From: Hyperoodon ampullatus | Lineage: Eukaryota > Chordata > Mammalia > Artiodactyla > Ziphiidae | Reading direction: 5' to 3' | Length of the DNA: 64,000 bases | Assembly: GCA_949752795.1 (NCBI GenBank) | Contig: OX457068.1 | Span: forward strand, 54,402,516-54,466,515 | Part shown: piece by piece, positions 11,011 through 23,289 of the stretch | How positions within the stretch are numbered: the stretch's first letter is position 1 | Layout of the letters: every line of letters begins with the position of its first letter | The notes under the pieces: model-generated | Databases searched by the model: none | Told to the model about the DNA's origin: nothing | Seen by the model: the letters and a program-made list of their open reading frames with translations, nothing else | Position numbers and translations under genes: made by a program

Positions 11011-12465
11011 GACAACACATATATATGTTGCGGCAACAATTGCAGCAAAGTGTCTGGATGGTTACATTTTGTTACCTTATGAGTCCAAAAAGTGAAATAA
11101 CACTCTCTTTTACAGCTTTGTCACTTAGAACAAACTTTCTGAATTTTTAGTTTCTTAATACACTATCTCCTCCATCACTTGCGAGTGTCATTTTCATGGA
11201 GTAGATATAATACAGGTATAAAACCTCGCTAAAACATCCACCAATACATTTAACTGTAGCTGTCAACTCCTGGCGTATGTTTAAAGGTGAGGGGTTGGGA
11301 CAGGAAGCCATAGGTGGCAGAATATTATATTTTGCCAACACTGTTGACAGGCAAAGAGCATTTCATTTTCAGAGCACATACTCATTTTTAGTGGCCACTG
11401 TTCTCGATTTTCTCTTGGAATAAATGTGTACAAAGGCAATTTGGAACAAAAGTAGCACTGTTACTAGAAATATGGTTTCTGAGATGTGGGTAGTCTTCTC
11501 TTTGAGAACAAGTTCAGAGAGAACTCTCTGCCCCCGTCATGGATGCATGGACAAGCCCCCATTTGACTGGATGGTGCATGGGATGGAGCACTTGTAGAGT
11601 GAAGAGCATTTTGGGCAGCCCGCTATAGTGCAAAGGGAAGATAACACCAGGAGAGAGAAGGACTGAGACTATATAACAGTGGTCTTTGGGCATGTTGAAC
11701 ACCTCAGTGTAGGGCAATTCATCAATAACACAAGCTCTCATGAGTGCATTTGTAGTATCTCTCATATGACATCTTTCTACATATCTGTATATGTATATGT
11801 GCATACATGTATAAATACAATCTTATTGTTTATTCTGAAAGTTATGATTCATTCAACTATTAACTGAGTGCCTCTAGACAGCCCACAAATATACAATTTC
11901 CTTCATGTTTAGCCTATTCCCTTTCATTTATTTCTCCTTTCCTATTTTGTTTCTGAGTTGTATAACATGCTATATAGAATAAAGCCAGTTGTATTGGACT
12001 AAATAACTCATTCTAGTTCCAGTCATGTGCACAATCCTTATTATTTGGGAAGGTTCTATCCACTAACAACTCTGGCTTCAGAATATATTGTTTTCAGAGC
12101 TCTCCTGACATCACACAGGCATACTGATTGTACAAAAACAAATATGCCCGGGCTTGATAAGGTTAAATTGCATATAAGCTCAAGTTCTTCTTTGCTATTA
12201 TGTTTAAACAAAAATAACCATGTTATTTCCAGATCCAGTCAGACCACAAGAAAAGCTACCAGCTCCTGCCAAATAACAAAGGACAGATTGGTAAAAACAG
12301 AGGGGAAAAAGACAAAACTTATTTTTCGTCTTAGAACAAATGGAGCAGAGAGTCCAGTTGGGAGGCTGGAGGCATTTTTTGATGGACTGGGCTGGGGCTA
12401 AGGCCAGCTTCCTCGTGCCTTGATCCCCTCTTGTCAGAGAGCAGCACTTTATAGAACAGACAATA
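11011..12465. other. Unassigned intergenic DNA
   Basis: No gene or confidently named repeat. A short stretch near 11846-11876 resembles the 'ttcattcaacaaatatttattgagtgcct' end of L2 but is too short to call. Confidence 0.4.
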
Positions 12466-12470
12466 CTGAC
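12466..12470. repeat. 5-bp target-site duplication, left copy (CTGAC)
   Basis: CTGAC immediately precedes the LTR start TGTATTAG at 12471 and recurs at 13140-13144 immediately after its end. Five bases is the usual duplication length for ERVL and MaLR insertions. Confidence 0.85.
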
Positions 12471-12581
12471 TGTATTAGTCAGAGTTCCCCAGAGAAAAAG
12501 AATCAGTGCGATCTCTCTCTGTCTCTCTGTCTCTCTGTGTCTCTGTCTGTCTCTCTCTGTATGTATTTACACACACACACA

Positions 12582-12615
<34 letters not shown>

Positions 12616-13139
12616 TACATACATATACATATACGCACACACACATATATATGGAGAGAGAGAGAGTTTATTATAAGGAATTGGCTCACATGATTATGGA
12701 GGCTGACAAGTCCTCAAGATCAGCAGTCAGCAAGCTGAAGATCCAGGAGAGACAGTGGTATAGCTCTAGTTCAAGCCTGAAGGTCTGAGAAGCAGGAGAG
12801 CCAATGATGGGCATTCTAGTGCAAAAGCTGGCAAGCTGGAGACCCAAGAAATGCCAGTGTTTAAATCTGAGTTCAAAGGCCAGAAGAGACCAATATCCCA
12901 GCTGATATGTCAGGCAGGAAAAGCTCCCTCTAACTCATCCTTTTTGTTCTATTCTAGTCTTCCTTTGATTGGATGAGACCCACAAAAATTAAGGAGGGCA
13001 ACCTGCTTTAGTCAGTCTACTGATTCAAATGTTAATCTCATTCAGAAACACCCTCACAGACACACCCAGAATAATGTTTGGCCAAATGTTTGGGTTCCCC
13101 ATGGTCCCTCCCTGTTGACACATAAAATTAACTATCACA
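12471..13139 (-). mobile_element. Solo ERVL-type LTR (MLT2-like), antisense
   Basis: The element runs from TGTATTAGTCAGAGTTCCCC to TAACTATCACA. In the sense direction it starts TGTGATAGTTAATTTTATGTG and ends in TACA, with TG...CA ends as in retroviral LTRs. The interior includes TTTATTATAAGGAATTGGCT and AGAAACACCCTCACAGACAC, which I associate with MLT2 LTRs of endogenous retrovirus L. It is flanked by a perfect 5-bp duplication (CTGAC), so both ends are intact. No internal viral genes are present: it is a solo LTR left by LTR-LTR recombination. A CT/AC microsatellite (12508-12650) has expanded near its 3' end. The subfamily name is from memory. Confidence 0.82.
12508..12665. repeat. Compound (CT)n/(TG)n/(AC)n/(AT)n microsatellite
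   Basis: A CTCTGTCTCTCTG run passes into ACACAC and ATATAT blocks and ends in GAGAGAGAGAG. It lies inside the solo LTR. The second LTR of this family (44763-45140) also carries a microsatellite at its 3' end. Confidence 0.92.
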
Positions 13140-13144
13140 CTGAC
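13140..13144. repeat. 5-bp target-site duplication, right copy (CTGAC)
   Basis: Exact match to 12466-12470, directly after the terminal CACA of the LTR. Confidence 0.85.
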
Positions 13145-16100
13145 CTTGAAATCAAGGTCTCCAGCAGACTGGAGATTTGAAGGTCAGGCAGTCTAAACCC
13201 CCACTCAGGACAGGTATCCCTTTCTCCAACTTCTTGAATATGTGTCATCCAGATTCTGCATGTGCATATCAAGTGATACTTTCCCTGGATGGCCCCATCT
13301 GTTGTTGGAAATTCAGATTGAAATACTTATTAGTTTCTGACATAGTCACCTTCATGTTTCTACACCTTGAGCAAGTCTTTCCTCAGCTTGCAATGCTTCC
13401 CCAAGCAGGTCTTTCCCTTTGAGTCTTCTCTTATATTGTCAGGCAGATACCAAAGCCTCTGCTTTCAGGAAGCTCATGCTAGTAAGAAAGGGTTAGCAGT
13501 CACAGCACAGGGGAAAAGCTATTAAATGTACAAATACATGGAACTAATGGAGGAGGATGGGGAGAGTCATGATCAGAGTTCCTACCCCTGGTCCTTGTCA
13601 TAAGCAGACTGACTAGAACTAACCAGTCATGCTAGGGACTAGCACCCACTCTGTATCTTATATTGCATTAGACACGGTACAGAAACACGAATTCTGAACT
13701 GGAAGAACACAGTGCAGATGGAGAAACAGAGAAAGGACATATTGCAAATGCAGCCAAAGGTACCAAGCGATATATAAGAAGCAGGATCTCAGAGGAAGAA
13801 CTCATCAGTGGAAGCAAGTGATTGGGAAGTGTTTTTGTTTTGACTCTTACAGGATGGGTATTTTTTATCTTCTCCTAAAGGGAAAGTGAGGGTTCCTAGG
13901 AAGCATAAGTGGTCCCTGTAAAGGGAGAAAGGTGGGAATGAGCAGTACTATTCTGGAATTCTTGAGTGGTCACACTCCTTGAGATGCAGGCTCTGGAGCT
14001 TCCAAAGGTAAATTACTCACAATTAGAAAGTGCCTTAGGCCCAGACACAATCAGCCTCCATGAGATTAGGAGAAAATCCTAAAGAAGTTTGCTGGCTCTA
14101 GGGATTTAAGGTATTTATTTACCCAGACTGTAGGAGCTGTTCAGACAGATATGAAACTTGCCTGCACACAGCTGTCCCCCTAATGGGCTGCATCATGTCC
14201 CTGGCGGCTACCTCTTGGGATGAACAGAAATTTCAGTCTCTTTCTCCACACCAATTTTCACACCCCAGCTGCCAAGAAGGGGGGCAATTAATACTTCTGC
14301 TGACAGTTATTCCAGTTTGGGTCCAGGCCCCTGGGATGGAAAAATCTCACTGGGATACCTAAGAGTTGTATCTGGAGTTCTTGCAGAAAGGCCTGCTTAA
14401 AAAAAAGAAAAGGCAGCTAAGAGATAGTGTATTAAAAAAACCTTTAAGATTCAAAAAGTTATATCTCTTTACCCTTTAATTTACTTTTAAAATAATTATT
14501 GGATGTGCTTGATGCTGAGAAAAATAAATAAATAAACAAACAAACAAATGAATAATGAAGAAGACACTATAGAGTCTGGCTCCAGGGAATTAAAAGTCCA
14601 GTGTGAAGAATAAGTTACTAATAATGTCAAACCGGGTAATTGCTCTAAAATCCTTTGCTGAATCAGTCGTCAGGTAGAATACAAAAGAAGCAAAGGAGGA
14701 TAAAACTACTTAAAAGATAAGAAAGATCCACAACAATTTATTCAATGCCAAAATGTTAAATTCCCTCCTCTGCACTGTCATATTTTTCCTCTTATTGGTT
14801 CTCTTTCATTCTATGAACCTTTAAGAGAGCAAAACAGCGTGTACATCCTTCTCCTTCCCACTCAGAAGCTCCATGCTCACAGTTTCACTATAAAAAGCAG
14901 AGAACTAGGTAAGTACAATTAGTTTGTGCCTCACGTCTAGTTATCACTCAGCTGGGCTGGCTGCTGAAGCTTTACATTTTCACGTAGCACTCCTGCGCAT
15001 ATCTCCTTTTAAAATTATTTCTACAGGTTTTAATTTGTAAACTTTCATGTGAGATTTGGGGTTGCATTTTGCTGGAGTAACTGATATGATTGCAGAAGCA
15101 AATTACAGTTTTACCTGAAGCTTTTTTTTCAGACAAATAGTTATTACATATTTCTAGTGTTGGGTCAGGGGAGCCCGTGGAACAAGCTTCTAAGCAAACA
15201 CAACTATTCTGGTCTCCTGAAAATTGATTTAAATGCTCACAATCTGGTTAGTTTTCAATAAATACCATTTAAAACTGAAAGCTTCACTGTTATAAGCATG
15301 ACACCAGGTAATGAAGCTTGTATCACTCTTGTTCTCAAGATTTTCAGCCAGTAATATGCAGCTTCAAAACTCTCATCTTTGAGCTTAGGAAGGAATTTGA
15401 CTTACATTAGAGGTCTCTTGCAATAAATATCATTGTTATTTTTAACTTGATACTCCTTGTAGTAAAATCTTTTAATTCGTTTTCACCAAATTGAGAAGAG
15501 ATGGAACTGAAATTTGATTTAAAAAAATCCCATTTCTTTATATAGAGATTGAGGAGTGTGACAGAGTTATAAAGCACATGCCTAAAAGCACAAAAGAACA
15601 AAATATTTGAACAGTTAATCAGCTGTAAGAAATGTTAACAGTTAAAGCTCTGAAAATCCAAAATAGTCACAAACACACATACAGCTAAAAATTACTTAAA
15701 CCAATAATTTTGAATATAGACTTGCTATAAACACTGTGCATATATATGTATATAGGTATATGTGTATATATATATGTGTGTGTTTGTGTGTGTATGTATA
15801 TATATTTTTGCTACTTACAAATGACTTTTAGCTGATCAATATCGTATGTGCTAAATGAAACTAATGATCTCTGTGTCGGAAAGATTAAGGTCCAGTTATC
15901 ATAAGTACTTGAAAGTAATAGAATTGAATCAAACTGCCCACAAATCTGACTTCATTAATTCATAATGTCTTGCCCTCTAACGAGAGTGAATTGATGTTTT
16001 CATTCTAGCGCATTTAATCAAATAGTGGAGAAGCAAGAAAGAGGAGAGGGTGGAGGAGAAAGGCATGCAGCAACTTTTACTTAATATTTTAAGTGAGAAA

Positions 16101-16243
16101 TCACAGCTGTCAATTCTCATTGACATTTTCCCATACTCTGCTTAATTAATGTCTTTACTGCCATAAACTGAGCCTGTTTCTAGGAAGCCATTTAATCTGA
16201 AATTTTGCTTCCCCAAGGAAGATGTTAACAAGAAAGTTTAGTT
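13145..16243. other. Unassigned intergenic DNA with small AT and AAAC simple repeats
   Basis: No gene seen. 14519-14545 is an AAAT/AAAC run. 15738-15805 is a mixed TATA/TGTG stretch. 14990-16160 is AT-rich and rather free of recognisable transposons, so a conserved noncoding element could hide here, but sequence alone cannot show it. Confidence 0.4.
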
Positions 16244-16256
16244 AACTCCCGTTTCT
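16244..16256. repeat. SINE target-site duplication, left copy
   Basis: AACTCCCGTTTCT here matches AACTCTCTTTTCT at 16478-16490 in 11 of 13 positions. The two flank the SINE exactly at its A-tail side and its 5' end. Confidence 0.75.
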
Positions 16257-16477
16257 TTTCTTTTTTTTTTTTTTTTTTTTTGGTGTGGTACACGGGCTTC
16301 TCACTGTTGTGGCCTCTCCCGTTATGGAGCACAGGCTCCGGACGCGCAGGGTTAGCGGCCATGGCTCACGGGCCCAGCCGCTCCGTGGCATGTGAGATCT
16401 TCTTGGACCGGGGCACGAACCCGTGTCCCCTGCATCGGCAGGCGGACTCTCAACCACTGCACCACCAGGGAAGCCCA
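16257..16477 (-). mobile_element. CHR-type tRNA-derived SINE, antisense
   Basis: Read on the minus strand: GGGCTTCCCTGGTGGTGCAG, a tRNA-Glu-like head with an A box, the B box GGTTCGTGCC (complement of 16412-16421), then the tail through CTCACTGTTGTGGCC, ending in a >20-base poly-A (plus-strand T run from 16257). This is the family found in whales and hippos, and CpG sites such as GGACGCGC are still present, suggesting a fairly young copy. It is mobilised by L1 enzymes. The 5' part resembles a tRNA, but the body is a SINE and not a working tRNA gene. Confidence 0.93.
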
Positions 16478-16490
16478 AACTCTCTTTTCT
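16478..16490. repeat. SINE target-site duplication, right copy
   Basis: AACTCTCTTTTCT; partner of 16244-16256 with two mismatches. Confidence 0.75.
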
Positions 16491-18535
16491 GATCACAATC
16501 TGGTAAGAGTTTTGTCATGCCTATTCTGGATAAGGTATCACAAAAGACCTTGAATTTCATACTGTGGAATTGGCACCAAAGAAGAGCCATTTGTAGTTTC
16601 AAGCAGGCCCTTTGATCAATTTCATTGTCATTTTAACAAGGCATTTCTGGCTAAGGCATGATGGTAAAAGTGTAGGAGTAGAAAAGGACTGATGGATTGA
16701 GCCAAGAGATGATATTAAGGATGATGATAAGAAAACATAATCACTATAGATTTATAACTAACTAACACTAAGATATATAACAAACAAGGTGGTGCCGCAG
16801 TGTGTACTACGCATGAGGTTTGGGAAATTATTTGTGATGTTTCTACGTGTTCAAGCTTGAGACACTGAATAGACATCAATGTATTATTCATGTGAGCACT
16901 AAAGAACAAGACCCTGAACAAACTTGTCTGGAAGACTACCTAATCCCTCTGCCCTAGGAAGACTGCAGTGTAACCCTGAGGGCAAGTTCAAGTAGAGATT
17001 TCAATCACTGAGTACTTACAATTTGCTAGGGACTGCATTATGAAATTTCTTATAAAGCAACAGTGACCAGAAAATGTAGGCATTTAATTAGGTACTACAT
17101 TGTATGGTAAAAATGAAAAGAATTGGGGAAATTTTTTAGAGAGTGTGCCAGGACCAGGAGGAGCTACACTCAAGAGCTGAGCCTTGAGTGAGTTCTTAAT
17201 ATGCTTAGAAGTGAAGAGCAGCCTCCTGGAGCCCACAAGCAAAGGCTAGTGGGAGGTAGAGAAGGAAGCAGAACTTTAAAACAGGGCACACATGGGCTTG
17301 TGATCTGGCCTTTCCTCTCTGGGTGACCATGCCCTGGGGCCTGTGGTGAACAGCAACTCTCTCAATGGGTGTGGACGGCAGTAGTGTTACTGTGGTTACA
17401 TAGAACACCCAGTCCAGATGGAGGAAAATGTAGGTTGGTCCTTTCAACAGAGAGATTGGTAAGTCCATGAACACAAGGGAGAAAGAGGCATGAGGCTGTA
17501 TAATTATGATTTATTCACTTTTTTATGTAGATTGTCTTCCAATAGAAAGATGAAAAAAAGTATCCCTGTGAGGATGATAAATTACTTGGTCTCTATGGAA
17601 AGCAGAGACCGACACATAGTTTAGTACGTAATGGAATAGGCTAATTCTCCTAATGGATAAGTCATTTTTTCCCACGGTTTCTAATCTTTCCAAATGCCCT
17701 TTAATGTCTACTATGGTTCAAAACATATTGTATGAGTAGAGCTCAATAAATGCTTGTTGAATTGAACTTTACTACTGGTTAAAAAAAACTAGAAAAATAA
17801 GAAAGATAGTGAGGTAGAAATAAACTGAAAACAAATTAATTTACACATTAATCCATGGAGATATTTTTTTTAAAGTTCTGAATTCTACAATTCTGCTAAA
17901 ATGCCCATGGGGTAATAGTTTGCTTCTTATTCCATCCATGTCCCTCTGCTTATATCAACAGTACTACAAATGTTTCAGAAAAGTGAATTTTGTGAGTTTC
18001 TAATGACTTACTTGTTCACTCATCTCATTATCTGGCAGGCCATTTGTCTTTTTTTTTTCTTCTAACAACTGTAAAACCTCCAGGGTTTTCTATACGTATC
18101 CTTTCTGAAAATATTTGTTTCTGTTTGTATGTGGTTGTGTGTTTCTCTAAAATATAGCCAGAACCCATTAGAATATGCTGTCAGAGTCAGTGGTAGGATT
18201 TTTTTTGTTATTTCCCTTTCTACTTGAAAAATAGCATTTAAAAAAATGCATTAAAAAATTTAGCATTAAAAAAATTTTTTCATACACGACATTTTCCTCC
18301 CTATTCACTTTGATAGCACCACCTGCTTCAGGAAATATATATTTTCCACAAACCACTCAAATGAACTAATCCATTTTCACTATGTGTCCTTTTTGGCAAA
18401 ATATCTACAGAATTTTCTTTCATAGAGATAAATTCTGTTGCTTTGCTTCTGTCTTTTTCTCTTTCTCTTTATGAAAGGAAAATGTTTCTTTGTTTTCTTC
18501 TTTGTGGGGAAATGCATACAGAAATGAAATTCTAG
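16491..18535. other. Unassigned intergenic DNA
   Basis: No gene recognised. 17720-17760 ('gagctcaataaatgcttgttgaattgaa') resembles the 3' end of MIR or L2 but is only about 40 bp. 17010-17060 weakly resembles an antisense L2 end. Confidence 0.4.
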
Positions 18536-18539
18536 AAAC

Positions 18540-18690
18540 AATTAAAAACAATGAGTGAAACTATGATTTTGGACAAATTTATTTTAATCTCTCTGATTCT
18601 CACTTTTCTCATTTGTAAAGTGGGAATTTTGGAGCAAAATATCCCTTGAGTTTCATTTGCTAAACATTCCATGATTCTTGTCTATGATAT
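18540..18690 (+). repeat. MIR/MIR3 SINE fragment
   Basis: 'gacaaatttattttaatctctctgattctcacttttctcatttgtaaagtggga' follows the 3' half of MIR (acttaacctctctg...cctcagtttcctcatctgtaaaatggg). 'atcccttgag...attccatgattctt' fits the MIR3 3' end. Confidence 0.55.
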
Positions 18691-19204
18691 TTTACCTGGA
18701 ATTAGAGGTAGATGTAATATGGGATTCTCTGTGTTCTAATACTGGTGCAGATAGGTCTACATGATTTGTGGAATTAGTGATACTATCAAACTTGGTGGGA
18801 ATTTTTCCATGTGAGATTAAAGAGGTTGGAATCATCTTTGGAATTACATGTGCCAAATCATGGGCAAGGGGCCAAGAGAAGAAAAGAAGGTTAGGGCTCA
18901 AGTTGGCTCTGTTTCTTACAGACCACCCAATGGGGTTAGTCATCAACAAACTCCTCTGTGATGAGAAGTGCAAATACATACCCCATTAGCCTGTTTTCCA
19001 TCCTGGGTTCCCAGAACTGAAGGTTTTCTCAGGAGTTTCTTAGTTGAAGTGACAGGATGTCAAAATGAAAATACACCTGTGTCTCAATGTAAACCTAATA
19101 TGTCTGAGCTTTAAGTCCTGTATTTAAGACAAGGACAAATCTCCGCTTACATGGTTGAGATGTGGGAAGATTGATATCTATGAAACTACTCTATATGATA
19201 TATG

Positions 19205-19262
19205 TATGTGTGTATTTGCGTGTTTGTACACACACATATATATATATGTATTTATATATACA
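19205..19262. repeat. Mixed TATG/ACAC/TATA simple repeat
   Basis: Short alternating purine-pyrimidine blocks, TGTGTGTATT then ACACACATATATATATAT. Low-complexity DNA with no gene. Confidence 0.8.
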
Positions 19263-19614
19263 TAATTTTAATGCATTATATTTTTGACAAAGAAAGCTAG
19301 AATAGACACTTTCTATGGTTATGTGGCAGAAATTGTAAAATCCAGCACATGACATTACACCCAATGAGTCCATTTTCAACGTCATGTCATATTGCAGAGC
19401 TCAACATCTCATAGGCATTTGGATTATTTTAATTCTGAAATCCCAGTCACTGCTTTGAAAAATGTCATACAAGTGCCCATCATTGAATATAACTTACATC
19501 ATGCAGATATTTCATGTTGTCATCCTCTGATAGTGATCTAGTTTCCTGGAGAGGGTGGTGGAGAGGGAAAAGATGAGGGGAAGAGGAGGGAGGAAAAATG
19601 TCCATTGAGACTTC

Positions 19615-19810
19615 ATTGTGTGCTAAACCTATTATATGCACTGCCATTTTAAAACAGCACTAACTCCGGAAGTAGGTGTTACCATTAACCCCACTTCAAG
19701 AACCATAAAAGCTAAATGACTTGCTCAAGGTCCCACAGCTACTGAAAATCAGATGCAGTCTTCAAACACAGGCAGCTTGCTTTCCAGATCTGAGATTTTA
19801 ACCACTTCTC
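19615..19810 (-). repeat. MIR SINE, antisense
   Basis: The plus strand reads 'gtgtgctaaacctattatatgcactgcc', 'ggaagtaggtgttaccattaaccccactt', 'gctaaatgacttgctcaaggtcccacagcta' and 'gattttaaccact', which is the complete reversed order of the MIR consensus. This is one of the better preserved MIR copies in the window. Confidence 0.78.
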
Positions 19811-20047
19811 TAAACAGCTTTTTTTCTCTATTTCCTGAGCGAAATTCGGTGCAAGAGAGAGTGACTTCTAATCAAGATTTTAAAGCTACATTCGACATGA
19901 GTACCACTAATCCCTTCATTGGACAGCTTCATGCCCACTCCCTCACTCAGTGTTCTTGGCAGCCAGTGAAGTAGGGCTCCAGATGGGGTACATTGCAATG
20001 ATCCATGGTGAGGCTCCCTTTGAACCATGATGACTGGGGTATTTGAG

Positions 20048-20275
20048 ACGACACTAGCTCAAGCATCAGACAGCCTGAAATCAAGTGCCAGTGCCACAGC
20101 TGATTTCCACAAGGTTAAGCAAATCATCTCATCTCTCTCAGGTGTAGTCTTCGCACTTACAGGATGGCCATAATACTACTAGTCTTCTTGTTGTTTCTAA
20201 ATAAGCTACTGCAGAGTGATAAGAGAGAATGTGCATCATTGAAGACAGCAATTACTATTAGTTATGATCCTTATT
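20048..20275 (+). repeat. MIR SINE
   Basis: Nearly full MIR order: 'agcatcagacagcctgaaatcaagtgccagtgccacagctgattt', 'aaggttaagcaaatcatctcatctctctcaggtgtagtcttcgcacttacaggatggccataatactac'. Diverged tRNA-derived SINE. Confidence 0.75.
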
Positions 20276-20279
20276 TTAC

Positions 20280-21150
20280 CAACAGGAGAACACATAGCTA
20301 GAGAGATAACTAACATACGTACAAAGTAACAAAGCTAAAGAACTGTGTGATCATGACGATGAAGGGTAGTGAGACATGACAAAGACCAAATATTTTAGTC
20401 CCGTGCTTTGACACAGCATCATACTATTCTCTGAAACTTGTTTTATTTCTGTGGGTTTAAATAAGAAAAATCACAAAACCTCTATGTTAATCAACCATTA
20501 CCAGCCCACTCCTTTCTCCAAATAGTTATCACATATTAGGAGATGCAATCCTGTATGTCTATTGAAAAAATTGCATGATTTAAATTCCTCTATGTGGAAA
20601 GGACACATACAGAACTTCTCCTGAACTATTTCTTGCTGTTCATCCTCCTTTGTCGAGTGTAGACTGAGGTTAGTTTCATTCTGAGTTGAAGAAGACATTG
20701 CTACTTGCTGTTTTTAAGAGTCCCTCTAAGTGGGATTTTCCCAAGAGCTTTCCCTTCAAGAAGAACAGAGCAGAGGACCAGTTTTAGAAGCAACAACCAC
20801 CTGGAAGATCACAGCCTCTGGGGAAAAGTCTCACCACAGGCTATTATTAGCACTGAGCTCTGAGTTTGCAAATGGAAAGTGAGACTACACTAGCACAGGC
20901 CTATGTACTATAGGTGCCCAGGTACCACTGAGGGGAAGGATTCCCAGCCGCCTCCTCAGACAGCATCTGTCTTCCTCTGTTCCCTAAGAAGGTATGCAGT
21001 CACGCTTTTCTCAGTGCCAAGCTTGAGAAGGAAATTGTGTCTGAGCAGGCAGTTACTGTGATGCCAAAGTCAGACGGGAGGAGTTCCTCTCAGTGTGAAT
21101 TTCCACTACAGGCAAGCAGAGGAGTGGGGAGCTGGGAAGAATATTGAGTG
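20280..21150. other. Unassigned intergenic DNA
   Basis: No repeat or gene recognised. 20700-21150 is more GC-balanced than its surroundings, but no open frame in it has a recognisable domain. Confidence 0.4.
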
Positions 21151-21154
21151 GGCA

Positions 21155-21400
21155 GCAAGACAACTGGATTTTTGTCCTGGGTACCATGGCCTCCCAACTC
21201 AGGCCCTGGTCTCAAGATTCATCTGGATAATGAAAAATGTGTACTCACAGAACTCTTAAGTTCCTTCCTAGGGCTAAAATGATAAATGCATAGATCCCCT
21301 CACTACTTGTCAGAGTCTTTATACCCACACTCAGACTGGTACCTCCGAGTAATGCCCTGGAGTATGCTAGTCCCTTCCAAATTTAGGATTCTAAGACTCT
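21155..21400 (+). repeat. MIR3-like SINE remnants
   Basis: 'caagacaactggatttttgtcctggg', 'tcatctggataatgaaaaatg', 'aagttccttcctagggctaaaatg', and again 'agtcccttccaaatttaggattctaagactc', match the core and 3' end of MIR3 (tctgtaaaatgaggg...aggtcccttccagctctaggattctatgattc). Possibly two overlapping fragments. Confidence 0.5.
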
Positions 21401-21754
21401 TTATTCCACAATTGATAAACTGTACATATATTGCATTTCACGGGAGACATTTTTTTCTCCCTCCATATTCCTTAATTCATACCATTTACATCCCCTGGGT
21501 TTCTTCAACCACAGGCTCAAACCTCTTTCCCTGAGCTTCCAATCTCCCTATAAAGACCCTCCAACCTTTTTCCCATTAATGGTCTCTTTTGTATCAATTC
21601 AAATTACATCAACAAATTACAGTGTATAAGTGCTCCCTAAAGGTCTAAAAATGTTAATTACCACAAACCAACAGTAATAATAATAGACATGGTAATCTAC
21701 ATTTAAAAAATATTTCAAAAACTATTAAACAGTTTTTGGAATATCGTCTCTACC

Positions 21755-21835
21755 ACCTATTATTTATAAGACCTTAGATAACCTCTCTGGACTTCAGTTT
21801 CCTTTTCCATAAAATGGCAATAGTGAAAGTACTGA
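21755..21835 (+). repeat. MIR SINE core fragment
   Basis: 'ataagaccttagataacctctctggacttcagtttccttttccataaaatggcaatagt' is the MIR core (gaccttgggcaagttacttaacctctctg...tcagtttcctcatctgtaaaatggggataat). Confidence 0.65.
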
Positions 21836-21879
21836 ATTCATAAGGGATTTTGGAGTACAAACATGTATATACACATAGG

Positions 21880-21904
21880 CACACACACACACACACACAC
21901 ACAT
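21880..21904. repeat. (AC)n microsatellite
   Basis: About 12 AC units within an otherwise unique AT-rich stretch. Confidence 0.95.
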
Positions 21905-21979
21905 ACACAATCACCACATCTGTTTGTCTCTCTTTTTTTTTTGTTTTTATCATTTCTACACCTGTGAGCATATGCACTT

Positions 21980-23289
21980 TGGGAGTGAGAACATTTGGGA
22001 GATAGAGAATTTATAATCATAAATTTGAAGCATAAGGTAATACAAGAGCTACAACATCATCACTAATTATGTCTACCTACTGTCAGTGATGCTAACTCTG
22101 AAACAAATACTTGGCCAAAAAAGGAAAGTCATATATTCCAAGTAATATTAAAGCCCAAAGAAATTAGGAGAAAGTGGAAAACAAACAAAATACTAATCAA
22201 AATTGCCATTGACTGATTAAAAAATATCAATAACCAGAGAAGTATCCATGCAACAAATCCAAGGAAATAAGAAAGGCCAAGGCAAGACAGTCTTCCTGCA
22301 GACTAGAAAAGGATCATTCACAGATTCCCAGAGCTAGAAGTGTTCCCAAAAGTCACCTGATTCAGGGTCCAGCCATCACGAGAAAATTTACTGGGAATGA
22401 CAATGATTCGTGATTATTAATATTAATAACAAGGTTACTTATTTTATCTGTTTTTAACAAATTTCCTATTGATTGCCAACTTCCTAAAAAGTTTGCCCAA
22501 AAAACCTACTGATAAAGCAAATGTAAGTTTATTGGACTTACTAAAGGAAAGATAGCATCACCTTGACAGAGTCTTAATGCTAGAAATATACTCTCCAAAA
22601 CCATTAACTTTTTGATAACTCAAAGCCTTTTCTGGAGAAAGAATTTGGATTTGAACCTTTCAAAGAAAGGAAAACTTTGTAACTCTAAAATAAGATCTGC
22701 CTGTAAGGGCCCTAAATGTTTAAGTGTTATATGTTTAAGTGTTATATGTTCAAGTGATGAGGAAGGGCAATATAATCACTTTTGGATGATTCTCCAAAGA
22801 AACACCCCATATCCATATAGCATAGGATAGGTGCTTAATAGTATAAGATAGGTGTATTTCTTTTAAAAAGTATAAGATACTTTCATTTGTCTCAGTTTCT
22901 TCTTCATGATGTCCAGGCCACCAAACAGCCTGCCAACCCTTGGAATCCAGGACCCAGAATCCACATTCCCAGCTCAGGAGTGTGAAGTAGGCTCATCATT
23001 GCACCTGGGACCCAACTCTCTTCTCAAAATGATAGGGCTCTCTGAGATAACCAATCCATATGTAGCTTGCCTGTTGATGGTAGGAATACTGGAAGGAGGA
23101 ACAATGGGGTAGATGTGTCAGAACACAGACGGCAGAGCCCAGGAAGCCTACAGGGTCCTGTGCCTTCCCAACTGACAATTATGGAAGCACAGAGAGAACA
23201 GTCCAATCAGCATCACCTTACTTCTCATCTATTGCTACACTAAATTTGGAAGTATGTCCTGAACCCTTGATGCTATTCAATACTGAACA
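21980..23289. other. Unassigned intergenic DNA
   Basis: No gene recognised. 22717-22756 contains a short 15-bp tandem repeat (ATGTTTAAGTGTTAT, two copies plus a partial third). Confidence 0.45.

Noticed and set aside
12420..12788. 122-codon open frame
   Set aside because: Mostly Ser/Leu/His/Thr translation of the CT/AC microsatellite inside the LTR.
16242..16496. Open frames and tRNA-like head in the SINE, possible tRNA gene
   Set aside because: The tRNA-like boxes belong to the CHR SINE; the cloverleaf is degraded and fused to a SINE tail with poly-A.
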